DNA of 64,000 nt from contig NZ_CP032829.1 of the NCBI RefSeq assembly GCF_003660165.1, forward strand, positions 558,001-622,000, in the 5' to 3' direction. Origin of the DNA: Sphingomonas paeninsulae. Its GTDB lineage: Bacteria; Pseudomonadota; Alphaproteobacteria; Sphingomonadales; Sphingomonadaceae. Below the pieces are notes generated by a model, which saw only the letters and a list, made by a program, of their open reading frames with translations, searched no databases and was not told the origin of the DNA. A program made the translations under genes and the position numbers. Numbering within the stretch: the stretch's first letter is position 1; every line of letters begins with the position of its first letter. Below, one piece after another: positions 40,409 to 49,401 of the stretch.

Positions 40409-41020
40409 GCTATCCCGATGTCCGTTGAGTTCATGGAATAGGTCTCCCAATTTATCGCCACCTAGTTGGGCTAGTACATAGAATAGCAAAGATATGCCGA
40501 GCGACGGAAAACTAGGTTTGCCGTCACCTTTCCCCGGGAGAAACCCCGAAACTACCGACTCTGAGCCAAAGTATCGGAAAACGTGCAGCAAACCTGATCG
40601 CATTGCCCAAATGTACGACAACCTCGTTTCAGGGATTTGTCGACAGGCCAAAACCACGCCGCGAAACAATAGAAACGCGCCGCTACAACAAACTCGCCTG
40701 CCGATAATCGCGGGAAGTTTGGTCGGAGCCTTTATCCTCAACTGCTTGTTCACATTAAAGCGGCCGAAAACGACCTCAATCGCCGAACGTGAAACGCCGA
40801 ACTGACCGGCCAGATATCGCACCATATGATCGGTGGCCTGACCCAGTTCGGGGGCTGCCGTCACGCTGATTTTTAGCTGCGCGCCCCTGGATTTGCCGAT
40901 GGCGTCACGGCTGGCGCTGGGCCTGCCCAAAATGTTGATAACCAGAACATTGCCCTCCCACCAATAGAATGGGAGATTCACGTCGGCGGCGGGTTCGGCT
41001 TTTGCCCGTTTCCGCTTCAC
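40217..41020 (-). CDS. DUF167 (YggU-family) protein fused in frame to unrelated downstream sequence
   Basis: Residues about 12-107 form a DUF167 domain: LPFYWWEGNVLVINILGRP, AIGKSRGAQLKISVTAAPE, GQATDHMVRYLAGQFGV and VVFGRFNVNKQLRIKAP. The family is normally about 100 residues and of unknown function. Here the frame continues another ~160 residues with different, less GC-rich composition and finally into the lipoprotein-like segment described at 40068-40408. The extra part has no family resemblance, so the true gene probably ends near 40700 after a lost stop or small frameshift, and the fusion is likely not real. Confidence 0.6.
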   Translation of the reverse strand: MKRKRAKAEPAADVNLPFYWWEGNVLVINILGRPSASRDAIGKSRGAQLKISVTAAPELGQATDHMVRYLAGQFGVSRSAIEVVFGRFNVNKQLRIKAPTKLPAIIGRRVCCSGAFLLFRGVVLACRQIPETRLSYIWAMRSGLLHVFRYFGSESVVSGFLPGKGDGKPSFPSLGISLLFYVLAQLGGDKLGDLFHELNGHRDSVLEKTVACVTAKRIFIIGFALTIAACDSSAKGPDPELARLPVQQLLQKLETSHDLDDKRIALA

Positions 41021-41072
41021 GCCCGTCGCGGTTTTCGCGACCCGACGCCCAACCCGCTCGCTCTCCAGTCGC

Positions 41073-42509
41073 TCAGCCCTCCAGCGACCTCAGCAAAGTC
41101 CGCACGTCGCTGTCGATCTCGCTATCGCTCGCGCGCAGCTTTTCGATCTGCTTCACCGCATGGATGACCGTCGTATGATCGCGCCCACCGAACCGCCGAC
41201 CGATTTCGGGAAGCGAACGCGGGGTCAGTTGCTTGGACAAATACATCGCGATTTGCCGTGGACGTGCCACTGCACGCGCCCGCCGCGCCGACACCATTTC
41301 CGCGGCACGAATGTTGAAATGGTCCGAAACACGGCGCTGGATTTCGTCGATCGTCACCCGACGACGACCTGCGCGGAACATATCGGCCAGCACGTCCTCA
41401 GCAAATGCTTCATCGATCTCGCGACCATTGAGCGAAGCATAAGCCATCAAACGGTTAAGGCCGCCTTCGAGTTCGCGCACATTCGACGCGATCCGGCTCG
41501 CCAGCATGTCAAGGACGACCGGCGGTATCGTAACGCTCGGGATTGCCGCAACCTTGGCGTCCACGATCGCACGGCGCAGCGTCAGGTCGGCTGGCTGGAT
41601 ATCGACCACCAGTCCTTGCGTCAGGCGCGACAGGATGCGCCCCTCTATGCCGTCGAGTTCTTGTGGGCTGCGATCCGACGTAATAATCAGCCGCCGTCCG
41701 CCGCGCACCAGTTCGTCGATCGTGTAGAGGAATTCCTCCTGCGTGGTGCCCTTGCCCGCGATGAACTGGAAATCGTCGATCATCAGAAGATCGACGGACC
41801 GCAGGCGCTCCTTGAACGCCATCGTGTCCTTGTTACGCATGGCGTTGACGAAATCGACCATGAAGCGCTCGGCCGACATCGCAATCGCGCGGGCCTGTGG
41901 CTTGCGCGCCATATAACCGTGGCCGATCGCATGGAGCAGATGCGTCTTGCCCTGCCCGGTCGGTCCATAGATGAACAGCGGGTTGAAGCGCATCGGTCCA
42001 CCCTCGGCGATCGCGCGGCCCGCATTGCACGCGATGCGATTGCCTTCACCGGTCACGAAAGTGTCGAACGTCATGCGCGGATCGAAACGGAATGGCCGTT
42101 CGCCGGTTGGCACCTGAGCCTGCGCCGTCGGCTGCTGGACAATCGCCGGTGCCATCTGAACGACATCGGCACATTCGGCGATAATCCGCACGCTCAACAC
42201 TTCTGGCATGATCGACCGCCACGCCAGTTTCAGCCGATCGGACAAATTGCTCGTGACCCAGTTCGCCATGAAAGCAGAGGGCAGGACCAGCGTGATCGAC
42301 CGGTCGTTCGGACAATAGTCGCCGAGCCTGATCCGGGACACCCAGTTATCGAAGCTGCGCGCGCCAAGATCGCGACGAAGGCCATCACGCACTTTTGCCC
42401 ACGCGTCCGCAACTGGACCTTGAGCAACCGGACCTTCAACAACTCGAGCCGCGGCCAAGGGGCCGGAGCCATCGGTGCCGCTCGAATTCATAGTCCCGTT
42501 AGATGGCAA
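41073..42509 (-). CDS. dnaA: Chromosomal replication initiator DnaA
   Basis: The 478-residue protein has an N-terminal oligomerisation domain, AAA+ domain with Walker A GPTGQGKTHL and Walker B LLMIDDFQFI, the sensor LIITSDRSPQEL, and the DNA-binding domain ending in RFGGRDHTTVIHAVKQIE. It binds DnaA boxes and opens oriC. The TTG at 42509 is preferred as start because GGGGAGG lies 5 bases upstream; ATG 42491 lacks such a site. No oriC-like cluster of DnaA boxes was seen nearby. Confidence 0.96.
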   Translation of the reverse strand: MPSNGTMNSSGTDGSGPLAAARVVEGPVAQGPVADAWAKVRDGLRRDLGARSFDNWVSRIRLGDYCPNDRSITLVLPSAFMANWVTSNLSDRLKLAWRSIMPEVLSVRIIAECADVVQMAPAIVQQPTAQAQVPTGERPFRFDPRMTFDTFVTGEGNRIACNAGRAIAEGGPMRFNPLFIYGPTGQGKTHLLHAIGHGYMARKPQARAIAMSAERFMVDFVNAMRNKDTMAFKERLRSVDLLMIDDFQFIAGKGTTQEEFLYTIDELVRGGRRLIITSDRSPQELDGIEGRILSRLTQGLVVDIQPADLTLRRAIVDAKVAAIPSVTIPPVVLDMLASRIASNVRELEGGLNRLMAYASLNGREIDEAFAEDVLADMFRAGRRRVTIDEIQRRVSDHFNIRAAEMVSARRARAVARPRQIAMYLSKQLTPRSLPEIGRRFGGRDHTTVIHAVKQIEKLRASDSEIDSDVRTLLRSLEG

Positions 42510-42977
42510 GAAAACCTCCCCGTAGTTTCATTCATCGCCAATCAGTTTGTTGCGGCATCGCACCCCCCGCGCCGCAGACAAGCGACTCCGCAAGGCAACG
42601 GCCTACATAGACCGCAGCATGTCGAGCACCGCTCTTTTCAATCTGATCAGCAAAAGCGATTCGCTCGCTTGCTAGACATGATTTTTGGGCGGTCCAGACC
42701 GGCTTCGCAAGCACGGTCTTTTCAAAAAAGTGAAATAAACATCGTTGACTCGGCAAACACTAGGGAATCCGAGACTTTCAGATTAAGTCTTTGATTTTCT
42801 GATATTAAGTGAAAATTGGTGCACTGCACTGACATCCCGAATCGCCGGAATTCCTGACTTTTTTCTGTAATGCACTTGTCACGAAAAACGGCCCGCCGAC
42901 CGGGTGGTCGACGGGCTGCCTGAAAGAGAAGATTTATGTACCGAAATTAACCAAACGGCGACTTCGGGACAGCTGGA
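42510..42977. other. 468-bp gap between rpsT and dnaA
   Basis: It contains the rpsT terminator at 42884-42916 and, to its left, an AT-rich stretch (about 42690-42870) that should hold the dnaA promoter. No DnaA-box match (TTATCCACA), ORF or repeat was recognised. Confidence 0.4.
42884..42916 (-). terminator. Intrinsic terminator of rpsT
   Basis: On the minus strand GCCCGTCGACC pairs with GGTCGGCGGGC (one mismatch, 4-base loop) and is followed by CGTTTTTCG. It lies about 60 bp after the rpsT stop. Confidence 0.8.
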
Positions 42978-43241
42978 TCAGCCGAGAGCGGCAACCCGCT
43001 TGGACAGACGCGAGAATTTCCGCGCTACAGTGTTCTTGTGAAGCACGCCCTTGGCAACGCCGCGCGCCATTTCAGGCTGGGCTGCAGCCAGAGCTTCGGC
43101 AGCGACGGCCTTGTCGCCCGCCAGCAGCGCCAGTTCGACTTTCTTTACGAAAGTACGGATGCGGCCAACGCGGTTGCCGTTGACGACTGCACGCCGGTCA
43201 TTACGGCGGATACGCTTCTTTGCTTGCGGCGTGTTCGCCAT
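42978..43241 (-). CDS. rpsT: 30S ribosomal protein S20
   Basis: The 87-residue basic helical protein starts [20 protein letters not shown] and contains [19 protein letters not shown] and [19 protein letters not shown], the S20 signature. It binds 16S rRNA early in 30S assembly. It is downstream of mutM, followed by a terminator. Confidence 0.97.
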   Translation of the reverse strand: MANTPQAKKRIRRNDRRAVVNGNRVGRIRTFVKKVELALLAGDKAVAAEALAAAQPEMARGVAKGVLHKNTVARKFSRLSKRVAALG

Positions 43242-43353
43242 AGAAACCCTCGGATCGAAATAAGGAAAACAAAAAGCGGCGCGAATCCCGCACCGTTCGG
43301 TCGCTGCGCGTAGCGGAGGTCGGCCCGAAGGTCAACTTTGCGGGCGCAATTCG

Positions 43354-44169
43354 TTACGTTTGGCAGCTTTGGCACCAGAAAGTGGACCGTCCACTGTCCA
43401 CTGTCCGAATCACCGTCCCGTCTTCACGGGGGCACGGCTGTCCCTCACGTCCATACACCCGCCACTGCTTGGCGAAATAGCCCAATTGTCCATCGGGCCG
43501 CGCATAATCCTTGATCGTCGATCCGCCCGCCTCGATCGCCGCCGCCAGAACCGTGCGTATAGACGTCGCGAGCACCTCCAGCCGGCTAAGCGAAATCCGC
43601 CCCGCTTGTCTCCCCGGAGCAATCCGCGCCATGTTCAGCGCCTCACACACATATATATTGCCCAAACCCGCCACCACGCGCTGATCGAGCAGCAACGCCT
43701 TCACCGGTGCGACCCTGCCCGCAAACACACCCTTCAGATATGCCCCCGACAAAACCTCGCCCAGCGGCTCCGGCCCCAGCGCCGCAAACGGCGGCCATTC
43801 CGCCAGCTTCGCCGTCTCCACCAGATCGAGCGAGCCGAATCGCCGGGGATCGTTCAGCGCCAGAACCCGTCCCGCCTCCGTCTCGATCACCAGATGGTCG
43901 TGCGGCCCCGGTTCATCGACATCCAGTCGCCATCGCCCCGACATGCCGAGGTGAAAGACCATGCTGTCCCCACGATCCGTCTCGATAATCCCATATTTCG
44001 CCCGCCGCGCCAGGCCGGTCACCCGCGCCCCCGTCATCCGCTGCCGCAAATCGACGGGTATCTCTCGCCGCAGATCGGGCCGCCGCACGTCGACACGGAC
44101 CAGCTGTTGCCCCAGCAAGGCAGGCTCCAGACCGCGCACGGTCGTTTCGACTTCGGGAAGTTCAGGCAT
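43354..44169 (-). CDS. mutM: Formamidopyrimidine-DNA glycosylase
   Basis: The 271-residue protein begins with the catalytic MPELPEVETTVRGLEP (Pro2, Glu3) and has the H2TH region VAGLGNIYVCEALNMARI and a C-terminal zinc-finger region GQPCPREDG ... STFWCQSCQT. It excises 8-oxoguanine. In the canonical finger the first half is CxxC; here only one Cys is present (CPRED), leaving three of four zinc ligands in the usual places. The reading frame is intact across this segment, so this is not explained by a simple indel. Confidence 0.94.
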   Translation of the reverse strand: MPELPEVETTVRGLEPALLGQQLVRVDVRRPDLRREIPVDLRQRMTGARVTGLARRAKYGIIETDRGDSMVFHLGMSGRWRLDVDEPGPHDHLVIETEAGRVLALNDPRRFGSLDLVETAKLAEWPPFAALGPEPLGEVLSGAYLKGVFAGRVAPVKALLLDQRVVAGLGNIYVCEALNMARIAPGRQAGRISLSRLEVLATSIRTVLAAAIEAGGSTIKDYARPDGQLGYFAKQWRVYGREGQPCPREDGTVIRTVDSGRSTFWCQSCQT

Positions 44170-44225
44170 GACAATCGGCTAGGATGCGTTTGCGGCGCTC
44201 GCAACCCCCCGCTACAGGCTTTGCC

Positions 44226-44957
44226 ATGAGCGAAACCGTATCCTTCGGCTATCAGGACGTAGCCGTTTCCGAAAAGACCGCCCGCGTCGGCGAAGTTTTC
44301 ACAAGTGTCGCCCGCAATTACGACCGCATGAACGATGCGATGTCGGGCGGGATGCACCGATTGTGGAAGGACCGCTTCGTCCGCCGCGTGAAGCCGCGTG
44401 CAGGCGAATTCATCCTGGATATGGCGGGGGGCACCGGCGACATCGCCTTTCGTATGGAGCCATCCGAGGCACAGATCACCGTCGCCGACATCAATGCCGA
44501 AATGTTGGAAGTCGGTATCGCCCGCGCCGCCGAACGTGGCATCGACACCCTCGTCTGGACGCAAGCCAACGCAGAATCGCTGACGTTCGATACCAAGAGC
44601 TTCGACGCCTACACAATTGCGTTCGGCATTCGAAACGTCACCGACATCCCCGCCGCCCTGTCCGAAGCACACCGCGTCCTGAAGCGCGGCGGACGGTTTT
44701 TCTGCCTCGAATTCTCGACGACGGTGTGGCCCGGCTTCGGCGATCTCTATGACGCCTACTCCCACAAACTGGTCCCCCGGATCGGCCAGATGATCGCAGG
44801 CGATGCCGACAGCTATCGCTACCTGATCGAATCGATTCGTCGCTTCCCCGACATGCCGACTTTCGAATCGATGATCGCAAAGGCTGGCTTCGTCCAAACC
44901 CGCGTCGAACCCATGCTCGGAGGGTTGGTCGCAATCCATAGCGGCTGGAAGATTTGA
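44226..44957 (+). CDS. ubiE: Ubiquinone/menaquinone biosynthesis C-methyltransferase
   Basis: The 243-residue class I SAM methyltransferase has EKTARVGEVFTSVARNYDRM, ILDMAGGTGDIAFRM (SAM site), FGIRNVTDIPAALSEAHRVL and FCLEFSTTVWP, the UbiE signatures. It methylates the quinone ring precursor. ATG 44226 is chosen over an upstream in-frame start. The stop overlaps the TTG start of ubiB in TTGA. Confidence 0.96.
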   Translation: MSETVSFGYQDVAVSEKTARVGEVFTSVARNYDRMNDAMSGGMHRLWKDRFVRRVKPRAGEFILDMAGGTGDIAFRMEPSEAQITVADINAEMLEVGIARAAERGIDTLVWTQANAESLTFDTKSFDAYTIAFGIRNVTDIPAALSEAHRVLKRGGRFFCLEFSTTVWPGFGDLYDAYSHKLVPRIGQMIAGDADSYRYLIESIRRFPDMPTFESMIAKAGFVQTRVEPMLGGLVAIHSGWKI

Positions 44958-46504
44958 CCCGCTCCGCCACCCACGTCTGGCGCCTCCTGAAATGGGGCCG
45001 CATCCTCGCGCGGCATGGCGCTTTGCAGGGGATAGAGCGCGACCCGCTGACCCCGCCGCAAGTCCGCCGCCTGATTCGCGTCGCCCGGTTTGGCGCCCGC
45101 ATTCCGAAACAGCCCACCTATGCCGACGCATTCCAGGCGATCGGCCCCGCCGCGATCAAGCTCGGTCAGTCGCTCGCCACTCGCCCCGACATCATCGGTG
45201 ACGTTGCAGCCAAAGACCTTGAGCGCCTTCAGGACCGCCTGCCCGCGCTCCCCTTCCCGGTTATAAAAGCCGCCATCGAACGCGGCCTCGCGCGCCCTGT
45301 CGAAGAATTGTTCCTCAGCATCGAGGAAGAACCCGTCGGTGCCGCCTCCATCGCCCAGGTTCACCGTGCCGTCACGACCGAAGGCGTTACCGTCGCGATC
45401 AAGGTCATCCGCCCCGGCGTCGAAGCAGAATTCGCCTCCGCTCTCGAGACCTACGAATGGGCGGCGCGCAAGGCCGAACTGGCGGGTGGCGAACTCGCCC
45501 GCCTGCGCCCACGCCTGACCATCGCCACCTTCCGCCAGTGGACCCTGCGCGAACTCGATCTTCGCCGCGAGGCCGCCTCCGCCTCCGAACTCGCCGAATC
45601 GATGACTGCCGAACCCGGCTTCCGCATCCCGACGATCGACTGGAAGCGCACATCGCGCACTGTCATGACGCTCGAATGGATCGACGGCATAAAGCTGTCG
45701 AACCTCGACGCCCTCAACGCAGCGGGCCACAATCGCCGCGCGCTCGCCACCACTCTTGTTCGCGGTTTCCTGCGTCAGGCAATCTCCGAAGGCTTCTTTC
45801 ACGCCGATCTGCACCAGGGCAATCTTCTGGCCGCTCCCAATGGTGATCTCGTCGCCATCGACTTCGGTATCATGGGCCGCATCGACGTTCGCGCCCGGCG
45901 CTGGCTGGCCGAAATCCTGTTCGGCTTGATTACCGGCAACTACCGTCGCGTCGCCGAAATCCATTTCGAGGCGCAATATGTGCCGCCCCACCATAATGTC
46001 GCCGAATTTGCGACCGCGCTGCGTTCGGTCGGGGAGCCAATGCGCGGACTGCCCGTCAAGGACATGTCGATCGGCAATATGCTCGATTCGCTGTTCGCGA
46101 TCACCCGCGACTTCGACATGGCGACCCAGCCGCACCTTTTGTTGCTCCAGAAAACGATGGTCATGGTCGAAGGCGTCGCAACCGCGCTCGATCCCGAAAT
46201 CAACATGTGGGAAACCGCCGAACCCTTCGTCCGCGAATGGCTGCGCGGCGAACTCGGCCCAGAGGCACGCCTTGCCGATGCCATCGTAGAGAACGTCAAA
46301 ACCCTCGCCCGGATGCCCGATCTTGTCCGCCGCATCGAAGCGAAGTTTCCGTCAGCAGGCGGTGCGCCTCCGTTGCCTCCGATGGCAGAAGACATATCCG
46401 TGCGCTTCAAGGGCGGCTCGCTTGGCTATGTGATGGCAGCACTGGGTGGGGCGGTGCTTTGCGGCGCTACTATTGCGGCAACCCTGTTTCTGCCGCTCCA
46501 TTAA
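44954..46504 (+). CDS. ubiB: UbiB-type atypical kinase for ubiquinone biosynthesis
   Basis: The 516-residue ABC1/ADCK-like protein has the family-specific KxGQ motif IKLGQSLATRPD, the alanine-rich loop PVGAASIAQVHRA, VAIKVIRPG, FFHADLHQGNLL and VAIDFGIMGRID. C-terminal membrane helices near 490-512 anchor it. It supports ubiquinone production by extracting or mobilising lipid intermediates using ATPase activity. It starts at TTG 44954, coupled to ubiE. Confidence 0.95.
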   Translation: MTRSATHVWRLLKWGRILARHGALQGIERDPLTPPQVRRLIRVARFGARIPKQPTYADAFQAIGPAAIKLGQSLATRPDIIGDVAAKDLERLQDRLPALPFPVIKAAIERGLARPVEELFLSIEEEPVGAASIAQVHRAVTTEGVTVAIKVIRPGVEAEFASALETYEWAARKAELAGGELARLRPRLTIATFRQWTLRELDLRREAASASELAESMTAEPGFRIPTIDWKRTSRTVMTLEWIDGIKLSNLDALNAAGHNRRALATTLVRGFLRQAISEGFFHADLHQGNLLAAPNGDLVAIDFGIMGRIDVRARRWLAEILFGLITGNYRRVAEIHFEAQYVPPHHNVAEFATALRSVGEPMRGLPVKDMSIGNMLDSLFAITRDFDMATQPHLLLLQKTMVMVEGVATALDPEINMWETAEPFVREWLRGELGPEARLADAIVENVKTLARMPDLVRRIEAKFPSAGGAPPLPPMAEDISVRFKGGSLGYVMAALGGAVLCGATIAATLFLPLH

Positions 46505-46618
46505 CCGCGTTCGACTAACGCTACTCCCACGGTTTGGGGGGAAGCGGCGGGTCCAGCAGAGCAATATGCGCTGGCCTGCCCGATGCCTGTTGCTTCCCTG
46601 ATGACAATTTCTGCCTAG

Positions 46619-46994
46619 AGTTTTGCAATTGGCGGCCAGCTACAGACGCCTGCACCGTCGCCAAAGGCAACCACCGACGGCACGCTTTATCGCGCAATCG
46701 ATGCCCGGATGGCCCGCGGCGAAAGCTATTATGCAGCCGTAATCGCTGAACACCGCGCTCACCAATTTCCTCTGCACCCGTCCGTAACCGTTCGGCCACC
46801 CTTATTGGCCGAGATAACTACGGCCGTCGGCAGCACAACTCGCCGCGTCGGCCCTGATCGTCACGCCGTGCGTGTTCATGATCTTTGGTCGCAGTGAAAA
46901 TTAATATTGGGTTGCACTCGTCGCTCCGATTCTGACAATCGGGCTGGTCTTCGCTCCTTCCGGCATTGCGCGTCTCTACCGAAAGGCCCGCTAG
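46619..46994 (+). pseudogene. Relic of a polytopic membrane protein
   Basis: Between ubiB and coaBC one frame (46619-46897) reads GGQLQTPAPSPKATTDGTLY, then RAIDARMARGESYYAAVIAE, HRAHQFPLHPSVTVRPPLLA, resembling the N-terminal periplasmic loop of a sphingomonad membrane protein that I recall as common at this locus. Another frame (46911-46994) reads VALVAPILTIGLVFAPSGIA then RLYRKAR and a stop, which looks like its last helix. The central several hundred residues and the start are missing. This looks like true internal deletion, not a single sequencing slip. Confidence 0.6.
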
Positions 46995-47021
46995 ACTCCG
47001 CTCCTCCCAACCGGCATTGGA

Positions 47022-48209
47022 ATGGAAATGCACAACAAGCGCATCCTCCTGATCGTCGGCGGCGGTATCGCGGCTTATAAAGCTTGCGAACTGATCCGCC
47101 TGCTGCGCAAGGGCGGCTACACAGTCCGCTGCGTTCTAACCGCTGGCGGCGCGCATTTCGTGACGCCGATGACGCTCGCGGCGCTCAGCGAACACCCGGT
47201 TTATACCAGCCTGTGGGATTTGAAGGACGAGGCCGAAATGGGCCATATCCAGCTTAGCCGCGAGGCAGATCTGGTCGTTATCGCTCCCGCCACCGCCGAT
47301 CTGATGGCAAAGATGGCGGCTGGGATTGCCGACGATTTGGCGACCACATTATTGCTTGCCACCGACAAACCGGTTTTGGCCGCACCCGCGATGAACGTGC
47401 GCATGTGGCAACATGCCGCGACCGTCCGCAACGTCGCGCAGCTTCGCGCCGACGGTGTGACGGTCCTGTCGCCCGACGAAGGGCCGATGGCTTGCGGCGA
47501 GTTCGGTCCCGGTCGGCTTCCCGAACCGGCGGCGATCTTTGCGGCGATCCAGTCACATTTTGCCGATGGTCAGGCGCTCGCCGGAAAACATATTCTGATT
47601 ACCGCCGGGCCCACGCACGAGCCGATCGACCCGGTCCGATACATCGCCAACCGGTCCTCCGGGAAACAGGGTTTTGCCATTGCCGCTGCCGCTGCCAGTC
47701 TCGGCGCACGGGTTACACTGGTCGCAGGCCCGGTGGCACTCGATACCCCAGTCGGCGTAACCCGCATCGACATCGAAACTGCGCTTCAGATGGCGGCGGC
47801 GATCAATGCCGCGCTCCCTGCTGATGTCGCGATACTGGTTGCCGCCGTGGCCGACTGGCGAAGCGATGCCGCCGCAATCAAGATCAAAAAGGACGGCAAC
47901 GCGCCCGCGCCGCTGGCGCTCGTCGAGAACCCGGACATCCTCGCCACGTTGGCGGCCAGCCCCCAGCGGCCCAGACTGTTGATCGGGTTTGCCGCCGAAA
48001 CCGACCATGTCCTCGATCACGCACAGGCAAAACTTGCTCGCAAGGGTTGCGACTGGATCATCGCCAACGACGTGTCAGGCGATGTAATGGGCGGCTCCCA
48101 CAACCGCGTTCACCTCGTCACGGCGACGGGCGTGGAAAGCTGGGATGAACTTCCCAAACAGGCCGTCGCCGACCGTTTAGTTTCAAGGATCGCCGATGCC
48201 CTCACCTGA
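47022..48209 (+). CDS. coaBC: Bifunctional phosphopantothenoylcysteine decarboxylase / phosphopantothenate-cysteine ligase
   Basis: The 395-residue protein has a flavin-binding CoaC half ([60 protein letters not shown]) and a CoaB half ([46 protein letters not shown]). It makes 4'-phosphopantetheine from phosphopantothenate in coenzyme A synthesis. It overlaps dut by 14 bp, an arrangement common in proteobacteria. Confidence 0.96.
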   Translation: MEMHNKRILLIVGGGIAAYKACELIRLLRKGGYTVRCVLTAGGAHFVTPMTLAALSEHPVYTSLWDLKDEAEMGHIQLSREADLVVIAPATADLMAKMAAGIADDLATTLLLATDKPVLAAPAMNVRMWQHAATVRNVAQLRADGVTVLSPDEGPMACGEFGPGRLPEPAAIFAAIQSHFADGQALAGKHILITAGPTHEPIDPVRYIANRSSGKQGFAIAAAAASLGARVTLVAGPVALDTPVGVTRIDIETALQMAAAINAALPADVAILVAAVADWRSDAAAIKIKKDGNAPAPLALVENPDILATLAASPQRPRLLIGFAAETDHVLDHAQAKLARKGCDWIIANDVSGDVMGGSHNRVHLVTATGVESWDELPKQAVADRLVSRIADALT

Positions 48210-48645
48210 AATCCAGATTGCCGTCGTTCGTTTGCCACACGGCAACGACTTGCCCCTGCCCGCTTATGCCACCGCTGGCGCATCGGGCATGGACGTCGTC
48301 TCCGCCGAAGCGCTCACCCTGCAACCGGGCGCACGCAAAGCCGTCGCCACCGGGTTTTCAATTGCGATTCCTGTTGGTTACGAGGTTCAGGTTCGCCCGC
48401 GTTCAGGTCTCGCGCTTAAGAACGGCGTTACCTGCCTCAATACGCCCGGCACCATCGACAGCGACTATCGCGGCGAAGTGAAAATCATCCTTGCCAACCT
48501 CAGCCACGAGCCCTTCGTGATTGCGCGCGGCGACCGCATTGCCCAGCTGGTCCCCGCTCCCGTCCAGCGTGCGGTGCTGATCGAAACCGACACACTGGAC
48601 GAAACCGATCGCGGCACAGGCGGATTCGGTTCGACCGGACGCTGA
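48196..48645 (+). CDS. dut: dUTP diphosphatase
   Basis: The 149-residue trimeric dUTPase has all five motifs in order: [47 protein letters not shown] and [12 protein letters not shown]. It hydrolyses dUTP to dUMP, keeping uracil out of DNA and feeding dTMP synthesis. The start overlaps the end of coaBC; the stop abuts the next ATG. Confidence 0.97.
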   Translation: MPSPEIQIAVVRLPHGNDLPLPAYATAGASGMDVVSAEALTLQPGARKAVATGFSIAIPVGYEVQVRPRSGLALKNGVTCLNTPGTIDSDYRGEVKIILANLSHEPFVIARGDRIAQLVPAPVQRAVLIETDTLDETDRGTGGFGSTGR

Positions 48646-49401
48646 ATGCTCAGCGACGCTGAACTCGAACGATATGCCCGCCACATCGTCCTTCGCGAAA
48701 TCGGTGGCGTAGGTCAGGTTAAGCTAAAGGCTGCGCGGGTTGCTGTGGTGGGCGCTGGCGGTATCGGCTGTCCCGCGCTCCAATATCTCGTCGCAGCGGG
48801 CGTGGGGCGCATCACGCTGTTCGACGACGACATTGTCTCGGTGTCCAATCTCCAGCGCCAGATCCTGTTCGGTGAAGGCGATGTGGGCAAACCGAAAGCC
48901 GAAGTCGCAGCAGCCGTATTGGCGCGGCTTAACCCCGAATCAGTGGTGACAACAAAGCTGGTCAGGCTCGACCCGTCCAACGTACTGGCCCTGCTGGCCG
49001 GTCACGACGTAATCCTCGACGGCACCGACAGTTTCGCCAGTCGCCTTGCCGTCGCGGATGCCGCTTATGCTCTGAAAATCCCGCTCGTTTCCGCCGCAAT
49101 CGGTCAGTTCCATGCCCAGGTCGCAACATGGCGCGGCTGGGAAACGACCAATCCCTGCTACCGCTGCTACGTCGGTGACGCCTTCGACGCAGAGGATTGC
49201 GACACCTGTGCCGAACTCGGCGTACTGGGTGCGATGACCGGCATGATCGGCAGCTTCGGCGCGATGGAAGCAATCCGCGCCATCACCGGCTTTGGCGACG
49301 ACACGACCGGCAAGCTGCACCTGATCGACGGCCTGACCCCCGCAATGCGGACGATCAGGATGCCGAAAGACCCCGCCTGCCGGACCTGCGGGCAGGCTTA
49401 G
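48646..49401 (+). CDS. moeB: HesA/MoeB/ThiF-family adenylyltransferase
   Basis: The 251-residue E1-like protein has ERYARHIVLREIGGVGQVKL, the nucleotide loop VVGAGGIGCPALQYL, the FDDDIVSVSNLQRQ segment, DGTDSF and two zinc Cys pairs (CYRCY and CRTCG). It adenylates the C-terminal glycine of a sulfur-carrier protein such as MoaD or ThiS. No rhodanese tail is present. The specific partner is not shown, so MoeB is the likeliest but ThiF is possible. Its 3' end overlaps topA by 4 bp. Confidence 0.85.
   Translation: MLSDAELERYARHIVLREIGGVGQVKLKAARVAVVGAGGIGCPALQYLVAAGVGRITLFDDDIVSVSNLQRQILFGEGDVGKPKAEVAAAVLARLNPESVVTTKLVRLDPSNVLALLAGHDVILDGTDSFASRLAVADAAYALKIPLVSAAIGQFHAQVATWRGWETTNPCYRCYVGDAFDAEDCDTCAELGVLGAMTGMIGSFGAMEAIRAITGFGDDTTGKLHLIDGLTPAMRTIRMPKDPACRTCGQA

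Noticed and set aside
41160-42794. 544-codon open frame antisense to dnaA
   Set aside because: Low-quality composition rich in Arg and His; dnaA on the other strand is complete.
42510-42977. Chromosome origin next to dnaA
   Set aside because: No DnaA-box cluster was seen; in alphaproteobacteria oriC is often elsewhere.
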